From: Simmondsia chinensis
Lineage: Eukaryota; Streptophyta; Magnoliopsida; Caryophyllales; Simmondsiaceae
Assembly: GCA_018398585.1 (NCBI GenBank)
Contig: JAGTTD010000016.1
Location: 320,001-384,000 of the forward strand
DNA length: 64,000 nt
Direction of reading: 5' to 3'
Positions 23,282-34,429 of the stretch are shown here, in pieces. The notes below the pieces were generated by a model. The model did not search any database and was not told the origin of the DNA. It saw nothing but the letters and a program-made list of their open reading frames with translations. The position numbers and the translations under genes were made by a program. Each line of letters opens with the position of its first letter. Position 1 is the first letter of the stretch.

Positions 23282-23960
23282 TGTTGGGAAAAATTCACAC
23301 AATCCAAGCACAACGGAAGCGAAAAACATAAAAAACCATCGAAATAGCACACCGATATTTAACTTGAAACCCTCTCTCAACTAAAGGGAGAAAACCACGG
23401 GACCCAGCGGGTGCCTCAATCCACTACGAAATTTAAAAAATACGATCTCTAAAACCCCGTACAATCATCATCAGTGTGACAGTCACCAACCTTCTCTAAG
23501 TGTAACTGCTGCACAGTGAGTCACCAACCCTCCTCAATGGAGCTTTTGCATGCTAACCACCAACCCTATCAAAGTGTAACTACTGCACGGTAAGCCAGCA
23601 ACCCTCTTCAATGTATAGCTTCTTTTTGGCGAGCCACCAACCCTCCAACAAGTAACTCTCAATTATAAAACCTCTTGATTTGTCTCTTCCCCTGCCTCGG
23701 TACCCCCAAGGGTACCTTTTTACAAAACCCGTAAATCTCTCACATCTTGCCTTTCTTTTTCATCTCATCTCTCAAACCGCAACCATAACCCCTATTTATA
23801 ATTGAGTTATATAAATTTAATCAGATTCAAAATATCAAATCATATCAAATCAAACTTATTTAAATAACTCAATCTAAATGATATTCACCCAAATCAAGTC
23901 TAAATCATATCAGATTAATATTAGTTTTAAAATAATATAATATCCTAATAAATGTCCCAT
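23282..23960 (-). mobile_element. probable solo LTR of a copia-like element
   Basis: It opens TGTTGGGAAAAATTCACACAAT. Read in inverse it ends TTTTTCCCAACA and contains a GTTAAATATCGGTGTGC region followed by CTCAACTAAAGGGAGAAAACCACGG, motifs typical of plant copia LTRs. Four imperfect copies of a segment containing CACCAACCCT lie at about 23480-23645. The far end and a target-site duplication could not be fixed. It ends less than 100 bp upstream of the MIR396 TATA. Confidence 0.5.
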
Positions 23961-24052
23961 TATCTCAAAATTAATAATTTTGATGAATATAATAAAAACA
24001 ACAATAATAAAAAAGAATAACGAAATCCCGAAAGAAAACCCTCAATTGCGTT

Positions 24053-24060
24053 ATTTATAA
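24053..24060 (+). promoter_or_regulatory. TATA-like box of MIR396
   Basis: TTATTTATAACC sits about 140 bp before the mature miRNA, followed by a CT-rich leader and a GCTAGGGTTTC motif near 24128 (inverted telo-box), both typical of a plant Pol II start region. Confidence 0.5.
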
Positions 24061-24193
24061 CCCCCCACTCCTCTCCCCATAATCCTACGCCTCTCTCCCT
24101 CTACCTGTCTTTCTCTCTCTAAAATCGCTAGGGTTTCTCATTCTCGCGCAAGAAATCAATGAAGAATGAAGAAGAATGATCCTGTTTGTATTT

Positions 24194-24214
24194 TTCCACA
24201 GCTTTCTTGAACTG
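24194..24214 (+). ncRNA. mature miR396 (5' arm)
   Basis: A 21-nt 5'-arm product, TTCCACAGC...TTGAACTG, starting with U as AGO1-loaded miRNAs do. No mismatch to the conserved miR396a sequence is seen. Confidence 0.92.
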
Positions 24215-24383
24215 CATCCGATCTCATCTCTCTTTTAATCCTCAATTATCCTCTTAATTTCATCATGATGACGAATGATGATGATGATGCATCTACATGT
24301 ATGTATGTACGTATGAATCATCATGATCGATGCATGATGGAGGAATGGATCTTGAGAATTAATTAATATGGATATAAGTTGCG

Positions 24384-24404
24384 GTTCAATAAAGCTGTGG
24401 GAAG
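24384..24404 (+). ncRNA. miR396a-3p (star strand)
   Basis: A 21-nt 3'-arm partner (GTTCAATAAAGC...GGGAAG) pairs with the mature arm leaving short 3' overhangs. It is also conserved in Arabidopsis miR396a-3p. Confidence 0.88.
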
Positions 24405-24500
24405 ATACATACAGAGATCAAACCAAAAAAAGAAAAAATTCAATCTTTCGGATCCTGCTCCTCAATTGTCTTCCATTATTATCAGGTTTATTTGATCTAT

Positions 24501-25142
24501 TTTTTTGCTCGTATATGTAGTTTCTTCATCTTATTTTGTGTTAGTTTATGTTTGTTTATGTTAATTTAGTTTTTGTTTTGTTTGAATTGGACCAAAATTC
24601 AATGTCTAATATGCCATCCAAATTTTTATTTTTTAAAATCCTTTATACAATTCAATTTAAAAAGTAATATTAAATAATTGCTATTTATGTTTTAAAAATA
24701 TTATGTTTTGTTTATATATAAATTGAGTTATATATAAATTGAGTTGGTGAGAATTTCATGTGTATTACTAGAAATTTGATCAAACTATTTATTATTTGCA
24801 TCTACTTTTTTTTGATACATATGTGTATTTTAGTGGATTGCAATCATAAATTTTCATAAAATTGTTTTCATATTAATGTTTTTGTCACGATAATTATCTT
24901 AGTATATATAGCACCATTTATTTACTACATATGCGTGTTTTATGGCGGGTGAGTTTGTTCGTATGCCTGATTTTTATCTTATATTGATGCTGGGCATCAT
25001 TTTTAATATCGAAAAAAATTTACTACATATGCGAGAAGGGGGATTTCTTTTCATTAATCGAAAAATGGGAAATTTCATTCTTTTTAATAAATAAATAAAT
25101 AATGATCAAGTCTTTCTTGAGTATGGATAATTGAGTTCTATG
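24501..25142. other. intergenic, AT-rich
   Basis: No gene is seen. A LINE-like 3' end may lie at 24945-25015 (ends TTTTTAATATCGAAAAAAA). Confidence 0.5.
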
Positions 25143-25152
25143 TATTACGCTA

Positions 25153-25298
25153 GCAAGCAAAGCTACATTCACAGTGTTCCAAAGGGCTCTTGCCTAAGCA
25201 GAGTTTGAGAGAGTGGATGTATGTAGCATTTTCCCTTCAGGGTTTCGAATACCCCCAATCTGAGAGGTGAGGACTTCCCAAAAAGTCACTCATCCTGC
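25153..25298 (-). mobile_element. 5S-rRNA-headed SINE, strongly 5'-truncated head
   Basis: On the minus strand it starts inside the 5S 3' part (GCAGGATGAGTGAC...GGAAGTCCTCACC) and continues into the RTE tail. A 10-bp duplication TATTACGCTA flanks it at 25143-25152 and 25299-25308. Confidence 0.75.
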
Positions 25299-25308
25299 TA
25301 TTACGCTA

Positions 25309-26646
25309 TAGCTTGCATTTATACTCTCTTTGTTCATCTACATATTTATATATATGATTTGCCTTCAGTTTATTTCCATTAACTAAGGAATGAACAAAAG
25401 ATTTATTTTTCTCTCTCATAAATGTAAATGACCCTCATTTTTTAAAAAGAAGATTAATTTTTCCACTATGGACGAAATGATTTCAATTGTATCATATGAT
25501 TTATATGAGAAAATGAGTGGAGGAAAATGATTTTCGCTAAATTAGACCGAGCCTAATTTATAGTTGGTTTTTCATATACATACTCATCGTGCAAAGGAAA
25601 AAAAAAGGTCTAATTCATGCTAGCAATTGTGATTATTATTTGATAAATTTCTTCTCTTAGGAGTTGAATGATATACGGTTCTTTTACAAGAATAAAGAAG
25701 AAAGACCTTAATAGCTTTAGTAAAAAGAAATAACCAAATCATTTAGCGTTTAGGGAGGGGAATTCAATTTGAACCTCGACTTCCAAGTAGTTACCGCTAC
25801 ATCTTTGAAACCCAATACTAAAGATACATGGAAACTTTGCTTTTGATAATTAAGAGGATAAGATCCTCTTAAGTATATCAGAGATGTCCTTTAATAGAAA
25901 TGAGAGCTAAAGTAACAACAAAATAATTGTCGTCTTGGCGAGTATGCTTCTTCAATGTAAACTCTTGAACTCCTTGTCCCTTAATGCCTAATAATCTTCA
26001 ATACGATATATCAAAGTTAGATACAATGTACAATTTTGAGACTGTTATTGAACCTTTGAAATGATTTGATAACCGTTCATATTGTACGTGAGGGGGTGTG
26101 TTTGAGCCCTGAAATAGTAACAAAACCTGCCTCCTTTAATTAATTTTTCTTTATTAGTAAAAAAAGAAAGAAAAGTGTCTTCTCAAAATAAAAATACAAA
26201 AATGTAGAATCCGCAGCTTAATTAGGCACCACGATCAAAGCTAGGTGTAAAATTCTCCTAGTATTAAAGATAGTTCGTGACAGAGCTGACTTCCTACAGC
26301 TGCACGGATAGACAAAAATGATAGGTCTAGACTTGAAGGTAGCTGTCGAGGCTAATTTGAATTTTAATAGTTGGTGAATTGAGCCAATCTTTTTCATTTT
26401 ATTTATTCATATATAATTCTTGTTCATACATTAATTTCTCAGTCAATCTTTTTGTCTGGTTAAAGTTGCATGCTTTGATTTAAGATATGATTTAATTTAA
26501 TTTAATTTAATTAATATAATAAAAATAATATGCATGATGAATCAGAAAACACTTTGCTTTAATGCCTCGGGATCAATTGAACTTGACCTAATCCATATGC
26601 TCCTGCTGTCATAAAGCTAAGCATGTTGGTTTTATCTTATTTTATT
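25309..26646. other. intergenic, AT-rich
   Basis: No gene or clear repeat family was recognised. There is a short ATTTA run near 26495-26510. Confidence 0.5.
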
Positions 26647-27105
26647 TTAGAGTAAATTACAGAAAATTCTCATGTCTTTTACTTCATAAACAGAAAACCA
26701 CCCTCACAAATAAAAGTACTCACAAAACTCCCTCACTTTTAAAAATTTATCACTTAATCCCTATGTAACTTATTTTTGACCATTTTGCCCCTAATGTTTA
26801 ATTTTGTTTTTAGAAAAAGGTTTTATATTATTAGACAAAAATTAAATATTTTATGTTTTTAGCAAAAAAAATTAAGAAAATTTTCTATATTTATAAAAAT
26901 ATAATTATTTTAAAATTTTCAGGAAAAAATATTATGAGATAAAATATAATTTTTTTTTGGTTGAGGAGCAAAATAGTCAAAAAATATTATTTGGGGGCAC
27001 AGTGAAAAATATTTAAAAGTTAGGGGGTTTAGTGAGTGATTTTATTTGTGAGGGGTTTTTTGTTATTGAAGCAAAGGTCAGGGGGGTTTTTTATAATTTA
27101 TCCTC
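26647..27105. mobile_element. long-TIR MITE (Mutator-like)
   Basis: About 90 bp at the left (GAGTAAATTACAGAAAATTC...CTCACTTTTAAA) are the imperfect inverse of the right end (...AAAAGTTAGGGGG...TAATTTATCCTC). A 9-bp duplication, TATTTTATT, is seen at 26638-26646 and 27106-27114, the length expected for Mutator-like elements. The interior is AT-rich and non-coding. Confidence 0.75.
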
Positions 27106-27299
27106 TATTTTATTATATTTTTAGAAAAAACAAACATAATATTGTTGGATTCATTTATAACCCAATTTTTTAGTATATAAATTTTTTATATTTCTTTTAG
27201 TACGTTTAGCATTTTTTTTTATTTACATTTAAAAAAAATGTTAAATGTTTTGAATTTTAGTTTTAATTTGTATATCTAATAGCGTGATATAAAATATAA

Positions 27300-27904
27300 G
27301 GTAAATTATATATTAGTATGCTGTTAAATCTTTCACTATAATTTACAAAAAAATCAAAATATCTTTTACTAAATAGAAAAAGAAAAATAAACAAAAATCT
27401 CAACCAATTAAATTATGACATCCCACACATCCCCTCTCATCCCGAGTCCCATCCATCCACTCACCACCTCTCCCCCACCATGGCCACCACCACTTCCTCC
27501 TTTACTTTCATTGCCACCCTCTCCTGTTCCTCCAACAAAATAATTTCGTACCTAATTCCCAAACCATTCTCTTCAACGAAATTAAAGAATCCAAGGTATC
27601 CCTAAATCCCTTAAATTAATAATATCTTAGGTAACTCTATCCATAGTGGTGGTGTAAGCAGTGAGGGACCTGTGGTGGTGTGATGTGTGATGGTGGGTGG
27701 CATTGTGTTAGACCGATGATGGTGGCAACATCGTGAGTGTGGCGGTAGGTGACGATGGTGTGAGATGTCTTACTTTATTTAATTAATTTTTTTATTTAAT
27801 AAAAGGTATTTTGGTCTTTTCATAAATTCTGGTAAAAGATTTAATGGCGGTTGGATTAAAAAATTATTTCACCAAACCTCATAGTACTAATATGTAATTT
27901 ATCC
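27300..27904. mobile_element. possible Pack-MULE with a captured gene fragment
   Basis: The left end GGTAAATTATATATTAGTATG is imperfectly inverted at the right end (CATAGTACTAATATGTAATTTATCC). A GC-richer interior unlike its surroundings carries a transit-peptide-like exon (27480-27595). No convincing 9-bp duplication was found, so the ends may be inexact. Confidence 0.45.
27480..27595 (+). pseudogene. exon fragment coding a chloroplast transit-peptide-like N-terminus
   Basis: An ATG preceded by CCCACC opens 38 codons, MATTTSSFTFIATLSCSSN then KPFSSTKLKNPR, rich in Ser/Thr and basic with no acidic residue, as in plastid transit peptides. It ends in CCAAG before a GTATCC donor. No matching downstream exon is seen. 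Parent gene not recognised. Confidence 0.45.
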
Positions 27905-28099
27905 ATTAATTTTCTTATCACATATATAGGTTTTTTTTTGGGTAAGTATATGCAATGTTATAATTATCTAATTTATGTAAATACATCGTGTAATTAGTTT
28001 ACAAGAAAGTAACTCATTATTATTTTTTAATTCTATAACTTTTTACCAAATTATTCAATATTGTTTAAAGTGGACACTTAAGGAGGTAAATATTGCATG
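27905..28099. other. intergenic
   Basis: AT-rich with no features recognised. Confidence 0.5.
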
Positions 28100-28345
28100 T
28101 CGTTTATTCGTTCTTTGAAATCGATATATCGGTCTGTATTCCTGTTGGTGATTGCTTATTTTTCATGTCCTGTTGTCTTCCCCCCCCCCCCCCCCCCCCC
28201 CCTCATTCATTTTTTCTGGGATCTTGTTGTTGCTTTATTTTGTCCTTTTTTATTGCACGCTTTTTACGTGGATTGGTTCAGGCCTCGCTTTTATGGGTAT
28301 GTATGTTCTGTATTATAACTCTTATCGCTAATTATAAAAAACCGA
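28100..28345 (+). mobile_element. L1-like LINE 3' end with a 23-bp C run
   Basis: Shares the ending TTATCGCTAATTATAAAAAA and GTTCAGGCCTCGCTTTTATGGG-type text with 2790-3033. A homopolymer of 23 C lies at 28180-28202. The overlapping ORF reflects the pyrimidine-rich text and is not a gene. Confidence 0.4.
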
Positions 28346-30778
28346 GAATACTTAATATTTTGAATATGTAATAAAAAAGCAAGATCTCTTTGGGGATTAT
28401 TGTTTTTTCCTTTCATAGTGAATTTATGAGCAAAAGCTGTCATCTTTGTGTCACTTTTGTCTGATATATCTAATTTATTGTCATTCTTGATCCAGAGATC
28501 TGCTCTTATTAGTTTCTTTTCCCCTTCATTTTTCATTTTCTAATTTCTTTTATAATTGGAGTATTTGAGTGAACGTACTTACTTTTTTTACGATAATTAG
28601 TTACAGAACTCGTGGTACGGAATTCAATATCCTTATATTAGTAAAGGGTTTGTAACTTTTTTCATCAAAAAGTTGTATTTAAGATAATCTGTAGTTTTGT
28701 CTGTACAAAAGTTCCACTTACATTGACATGAGCTAGCCCATGGTTTTAGGTTATAATTAGCAAAAAGTCCACAAGCCATGAGAAAAAAGCCACGAAAATA
28801 TCACGAGAAAAAAAGTGCTTAGGAACAAGTTGATTGTTAGCGATCAACTGTGCCCTATTCGTAGAATTTTCGAGTGACCCCTTCTCATGACGTGTAGCAA
28901 TGGCCTACAATTAGATATTATAATCCCAAAAGATCATAGTGGATCAAGTACCTGATTGAGTCCAATGCACGGTGTTTTAGTCAAGTTAAGAGAGCGAATC
29001 CCACTTGAATTCGGTGTGTTGTTTGTATGTCAATTTAGTTGATTTTTCCTTTTGGAATTTGGTATTTTGGTTAATTTATGTCCATTATAGTTCCACGTCT
29101 ATTTAAAATTTCCCACAAATGCAGCAAGGTACATAATTTGCAAACTTAAATAAATTCAAAAGGTGATCTAAAATTTTTTTTTGATAATTAACGAAAGAAG
29201 GAACCCTCAAGATACACAATACTTTTGCAAATGGAAAGCAGACTGTCTAAAACAAAAGAACGAGGTGTTCAATCCCAAAATCTAAATGCACGTCGTGATC
29301 AAAGGCGAGCCATTGAGCAGCTAGCTTTGAACATGACCCGCATCAGAGCTGAATAGGGGAGTAAAGGCTAATGATCTGGAGTTGAAGCAGAAGGATCAAC
29401 CAATTTGAGGCCTTGGTAGCTGTGGACGTCCGGGATGAGAATGAATACTAGATGTCCTTGTACTAGTGGTTATTGTCGCTATTAATCTGCTCGGATTCTC
29501 CAAATAGTTGTGGATATAAATGTCGGCACAACCAACAGGTATTGAACCGAGTAACAACCCGCAATTTAACATTATCATGAGAGCATTGATATTTCACGAG
29601 GTGTCAAGTGAAATGCATTACCACATTCCCCAAAGGAGCCCAACTTTAAGCTTCTTTTTATGTCTTTATTCCATCAATGGTGAGCCAAAAATTGACATGA
29701 CTACATTTATAAATAGAGATAAGATATGATGATCATCTCCATTATTTCTTGCTAAAATTGTCTCTATCAAGGCCTCGTAGTGTTGTCATATAAATTAAAT
29801 TTTTGCGAGAAGTTGTATTTCCTGGGAACTTAATTCCTTTGTCAATTTTTCAAGAAATAGGTAAAATATATTTGGTTGTCAGAATAGGAAATAGAACTTT
29901 CTTCCGGAGACTAGTAAAAAATGAAAGAATTAAAACTTACCTTCCGGGCTAGGTCTGCCTACTTCCTGTTAATCAAACAAGAGCCGAAATCCGTACTTGC
30001 CATGAATTTCTACTTTCCGCATCTACTTCCCACATACCAAACGAGGCTTGCAGTTTTCTTTTTCATTACTTTCAAATGCACGTTTTTTTTCTTGTAAGTA
30101 AGCGAGTTTGGGAGCTCCAAGCCTTTTTTTCTAAGGCTTCAACCTTCATAGTGTTTTAACCTTCAAACTAAAGCCTTATTGCCGCTCGAGTGAACGTTGT
30201 CCAACGGTATACATGATTGTCTTACCTTCGCTTAATAACATAAATGTTTGAAATAATTGATTTCCTAACATAGTATCATATATCTTCCATTGACAAAGAT
30301 ACATTGATTTTACCTTTTAACTCATATCATTTTTAATCCAATGTATAAAGTATGCATTTATATGCAACAGTTTATTAATATATAAAATTATTTGTACACT
30401 TTTACTCATAAATTTAAACTTTTCGAATAATGAGTCCCTTAGAGCGTTATGCAATGGTGATCATGTTAACCTTAGAAGTCGATTATCATCGGCATTTTCT
30501 TTTTTAAGACTGACTTGACATACATTTTAAGTAAAAATAAAGATAAGAATGGAGTTAACATTGAAAACAAGGGTTGTTGGGATTCGAACATGTGACCTCT
30601 TAATCAAAAGGACTCTAGTATCATGTAAAATAATAAGGAACCGATAACTATGGGTGAGCTCTCGCATTACAAAGTAACATCATGCTATATAAGATTGAGC
30701 TCGATGGGCCAATGCACATGAATGACATGGACACATATATAATCGAACAATTACTTTTTACTAATTTAAAATTAAGTA
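28346..30778. other. intergenic with scattered repeat ends
   Basis: No gene is seen. Inverse LINE-like tails (TTTTTTACGATAATTAG, TTTTTTTTGATAATTAACG) begin near 28585 and 29174. 29868-30058 starts TTTGGTTGTCAGAATAGGAAA and ends CCACATACCAAACG, a MITE-like element related to 13459. A short coding-like stretch at 29231-29355 (ESRLSKTKERGVQ...) has no recognised homology. Confidence 0.5.
29868..30052. mobile_element. MITE with TTTGGTTG TIRs
   Basis: Left ATATTTGGTTGTCAGAATAGGAAA and right TACTTCCCACATACCAAACG are imperfect inverse repeats. Related ends occur at 13459 and 14150-14172. Confidence 0.45.
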
Positions 30779-30892
30779 ACAGCAGCATTCTCAGTACTTC
30801 AAGTGCTCCCGCCTGATACTATTCTCACCCAAGTACGCTAACTTCGGAGTTCTAATGGGATCCCATGCTTGCATGTCGGTACTCTCTGAGGT
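30779..30892 (-). mobile_element. 5S-rRNA-headed SINE with internal deletion
   Basis: On the minus strand 5S sequence (GTACCGACATGCAAGCATGGGATCC...CTTGGGTGAGAATAGTATCAGG) is joined directly to the last part of the RTE tail (CGGGAGCACTTGAAGTACTGAG). The flanks TAATTTAA(A/G)ATTAAGTA at 30762-30778 and 30893-30909 form a 17-bp duplication with one mismatch, so the deletion was present when it inserted or arose cleanly inside it. Confidence 0.8.
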
Positions 30893-31059
30893 TAATTTAA
30901 GATTAAGTATATTAGATATATAATTGATATATTTTTTTTTTAGTATAATTAAGATTTAAAAGAAAAATAAAGGAAAAGATAGTGGAGGGAATGTCAAAAA
31001 GCCGTTAATTGTGGGGGCACTGCTATCATCCGCTGATCATATTGGTTCCTCTTATGATA

Positions 31060-31312
31060 AAAAGCAACATTCCCAGTGTTTCAGAGGCTTCTGTCTAAAC
31101 TGAATCTAAAAGGAGTAGATATACGCAATCCTCTTCCTTCAGAGTGTTACCCTGAAGTGAAGTTGTTTTCAAGAACCCCCAACCTGAGGGATGCAACATG
31201 AGGACTTTAGAGGAGGTCACCCATTTTAGCACTGCTCTCGCCCAAGCATACTTAACTTCGGAGTTCTAATGTGATGCGGTGCTTGTCTGTTGGTACCCTT
31301 TTAGGTTTTTGA
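31060..31312 (-). mobile_element. full-length 5S-rRNA-headed SINE
   Basis: On the minus strand an almost complete 5S rRNA-like head (about 115 bp, from GGGTACCAACAGACAAGCACC to CATGTTGCATCCC) is followed by the RTE tail (GGTTGGGGGTTCTTG...GTATATCTACTCC...CACTGGGAATGTTGC) and a T-run. A perfect 14-bp duplication, TTCCTCTTATGATA, lies at 31046-31059 and 31313-31326. The 5S intragenic promoter core (TTAAGTATGCTTGGGCGAG, ATGGGTGACCTCCT) is well kept. Confidence 0.9.
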
Positions 31313-31958
31313 TTCCTCTTATGATATTTCCACCATTCAAAACAATTTTATTTTTTCACAATTTTTTAAAGAAATTAAAAACAAAAACTTGAGTGAAAAA
31401 AATATGTTATATAAGTAGTACCATTTTTTTAATATAAATATTTTAGTTTATATTTCTATTCTTTTCTTTTTGGCTTCTCGATCATAAAAGCCTATATTTT
31501 TTCCACGCGATGTACAAATGGTATTTATTTCTTCTATTGGATATACTCCAATTTTAGTGAGAGAAGCTTGTCCCACATAAAAGTTGGGTCACCTGGTATA
31601 TTTTTATATGAACCATTTGTTACCGTTTTGGCCATTGTAAAATTAAATTAGGCCCTTTAATATTTCTCATACCTCTTCAATTACACCCTTATAAAATGGC
31701 ACCACCAAAAAATCTCGCTTTCTCTTTCTCTCCTTGTATGTTGGGGCGTATTCTATTCCGATAACCCTCCAGTACATGGGTGTTTTGGGTGTCGCGTTAA
31801 CCTTGGGGATCGGAGTGCCATTTGGTCCCATTGTACCAACGTGGGGCACAAACAACTTTAGAGTAGTGGTGAGCTCCACGGCACTACAACAATCTTCGTT
31901 TTTCTGATAAGTTCTAATTACTCTTCCCTTATTTTTCCAACCTCTTCTTTGTTGTATA

Positions 31959-32071
31959 CAACAACAACAACAAAAAACCCAGTGCCTCCAAGGGCTCCCG
32001 CAAAAGCAGGGTCTGGGGAGGGTAGGTATACGCAGCCTTCCCCCTGAAGAGAGGCTATTTCCGAGTACCCC
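31959..32071 (-). mobile_element. 5'-truncated retroposon with RTE tail
   Basis: Carries the RTE tail in inverse (CAACAACAACAAAAAACCCAGTGCC...GCAGGGTCTGGGG...GAGTACCCCC). The flanks CTTCTTTGTTGT(A/G)TA at 31944-31958 and 32072-32086 are a 15-bp duplication with one mismatch. Confidence 0.75.
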
Positions 32072-32529
32072 CTTCTTTGTTGTGTATGTTTTTAAATGTT
32101 TGAAATTGTATTCGCTTTATTTTTGCTGCTATTAATGTTTACTGTACATCAAAGTCCTTTGACCATACTCAAAATATACGGGCTCATCCAAATTTTTTCA
32201 TCATGATTTTGATGTAGCTAATCTAGTTCTTTCCTGCAATTAAACTAACTTTCATGAACGCTTCTAATGCATTCAAATTTTAAATATAATCCCAATGGAT
32301 ACTCAACATCAATAGATCGCAGGTTAAGTTAGCCCAAAAAAATCTTTAACCACACAGATCTAAAATATTATAAGCAAAAAGTAGGTAAAATTGGAGTAAA
32401 GATAGAAACTCGCTTTAAGAAAACAGAAAACAAGTGCAATTGGAGGTGGAATCCTCGGTTGCTGTAACATATGCTTCCTTCATGGCAATACAACGACTCT
32501 CAAACGAAACATGCCTAAAAAGATATATA

Positions 32530-32890
32530 GGGCTCGGGGTGTAAATAATTGAACTGACCTATGAGACTTAGTATAAAGCTCGAAATGTTGGACTTATTTC
32601 GAGTTTGAGCCAAGTTCAGCAAAACTATTTAGCTTAAGGAGCCAAGTCTGAGCCTGGTAACATAAGCTCGTAGGCTCAGAGGCCCGATATGAGCCTAAAT
32701 AAACTTATCTTCATACATTTTATTAGCCTTAATATGCTAATTTGTGTCTAAGTGAACCCAAATGAGTCTAGATCAATCCTTAGCTCAAAGCCACGGAATG
32801 GGCCTTGGTTCGAAATCATTTTAGGGCCAGACCAATTAGGAGCCCATTATCATGGGCCAGGGTCCAACGGGCTAAAGCCCAGCATTCAAG
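32530..32890. repeat. degenerate GAGCC/GCTCG repeat element
   Basis: Begins GGCTCGGGGTGTAAATAATTG and continues with irregular CGAG, GAGCC and AAGCTCGTAGGCTC motifs, related to 42756-43898, 50369-51150 and 61714-62175. Confidence 0.4.
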
Positions 32891-33949
32891 TTAATAGATT
32901 ACGTATTTTGATTCGTTACAAAATCTACCCACTTTTACGTATATTGACGTGAGAACATACCAAACGACTAGCCAAGTAGTTTATTTATCGTGGAGAAAAT
33001 AGGGTGATCAATTCAATGGTGTTATAAATCTATAGATATATTATACTCAAAAGGACAAAAATAAAAATATAAATTTAAATATGATTAAATAGTAAGTATT
33101 TTATTTTAGAACTCAGAAACCGGAAAAAAATTTCTTCTATTCAAATAAATCTCTCAATTTTTATTTCTTTCTTTATCTCGTGGCAATATTCTTCTCTCTC
33201 TCAATTCTCTTTCTTTTGCATTGCACTACTCTGCTGCATTTATTGCATATTTATGCAAGATTTGAGGCGGTGAGAATATTTACGCGGGAAGAAATTGAGG
33301 AGGTAGGGGGTTATTATATGTATATGTGCATATAAAGGTCTCTTACATAATTTCTAATTTTTGAAAATATTTAATAATATTTAAATTTAACTATAAAAAT
33401 TATACCCGAAAAATATTTAATATTTATAACAAATAGTTAGTATTAGCAACAGAGTTTCTATTTCAAATTTGTGGTCAATTATGTGGTCTGATCCGGTACA
33501 CCAATTCAGAAGACTTTTTTTTTTTTTTTTGCTAATGAGAAATCCAGTTACCTGGTAAACCTGGACTCATGCGGAAACCCACACAAATCACAGGAGCCAG
33601 TTAAGTCAAAGATTCCTTGAGAAGAGGTTGAAGGGAGAATCAAACTGTAGACATTTATTCACCCGTAATTTATATCGTACTATGACGTATACGATAGTGA
33701 TCTTTATTAGGATGAAGCAAGGAAATAAAATTTTGCGTAACTATTTTATTTAAAAGCACTTTATGATGACATTTGTAGGACATATAAAATTATAGTAATT
33801 AAATTTAAATCAAATCATGGGAGGAATTAAAAAAAATAGAATTATTTACGCTAAAAGTCCTTATTATGCTTTTATAATTATGTCAATTTTTTTTTGAGCA
33901 CCATTATGTCACTTTAATCATTATAATTTTAATTATGTTTGTTTATTCT

Positions 33950-34395
33950 TTTTACAATTTATATTGTATCAATTTAATTATTTAATCAAATTTAAGTTAA
34001 ATTATTGACGTAATTTTTAATGATACAATCACGTTATGTTAAATTTCATAGAGCCTTTTGGCCTAGCCCACGGAGCTGGTATACAAGGTCCACGTATAAG
34101 TGCAAGTGGAGTTTTATCTTAAAACCAATTGACATTAAGTGGAGTAAGTTATTAGGTTTATATATATTGATCTCTTCACTCTCACAAAATTTATGTGGGA
34201 TTCACATTAGTATGTGGGATTCACATTAGACTCACGTCTAGAGTTTTTAACACATTTGATACAAGTAACACACTACAAATCCACCCGTTAATTTAATTTA
34301 ACTTAATCAGTAACCATACTATTGAAAATTTATTGACAACTTGACAAAACATTTTACACTAAAACCAAATCAACACAAAAAGATTAAATTAATAT
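33950..34395. mobile_element. MITE family A copy interrupted by another repeat
   Basis: MITE A text (TGTATCAATTTAATTATTTAATC...GTAACACACTACAAATCC...) is split by a dispersed repeat at about 34050-34250. Confidence 0.5.
34050..34255 (+). repeat. dispersed repeat, copy 1 of 3
   Basis: Contains AAACCAATTGACATTAAGTGG, TTGATCTCTTCACTCTCACA and ATGTGGGATTC. Related copies are at 35165-35445 and 48880-49025. The element class is not recognised. Confidence 0.5.
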
Positions 34396-34429
34396 AATTA
34401 AAAGCACAATCATAAAATTAAGGGTGGAT

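Larger units (their letters stand above)
24085..24500 (+). ncRNA. MIR396: MIR396 precursor (miR396a type)
   Basis: The hairpin carries mature miR396 on the 5' arm (24194-24214, TTCCACAGC...GAACTG, ending in G as in miR396a) and the star strand on the 3' arm (24384-24404, GTTCAATAAAG...GGGAAG). Both equal the conserved plant sequences as I remember them. The loop between is long and rich in ATGATGATG and CATGATCGATGCATGATG, which can form inner stems, as is usual for MIR396a. miR396 guides cleavage of GRF transcription factor mRNAs and so limits cell proliferation in leaves and roots. Outer boundaries of the primary transcript are estimates. A GT at 24486 could be a pri-miRNA splice donor. Confidence 0.92.

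Noticed and set aside
24240..24340. Second miRNA (miR172-like ATGATGATG)
   Set aside because: Only ATGATG repeats in the loop of MIR396; no miR172 sequence is present.
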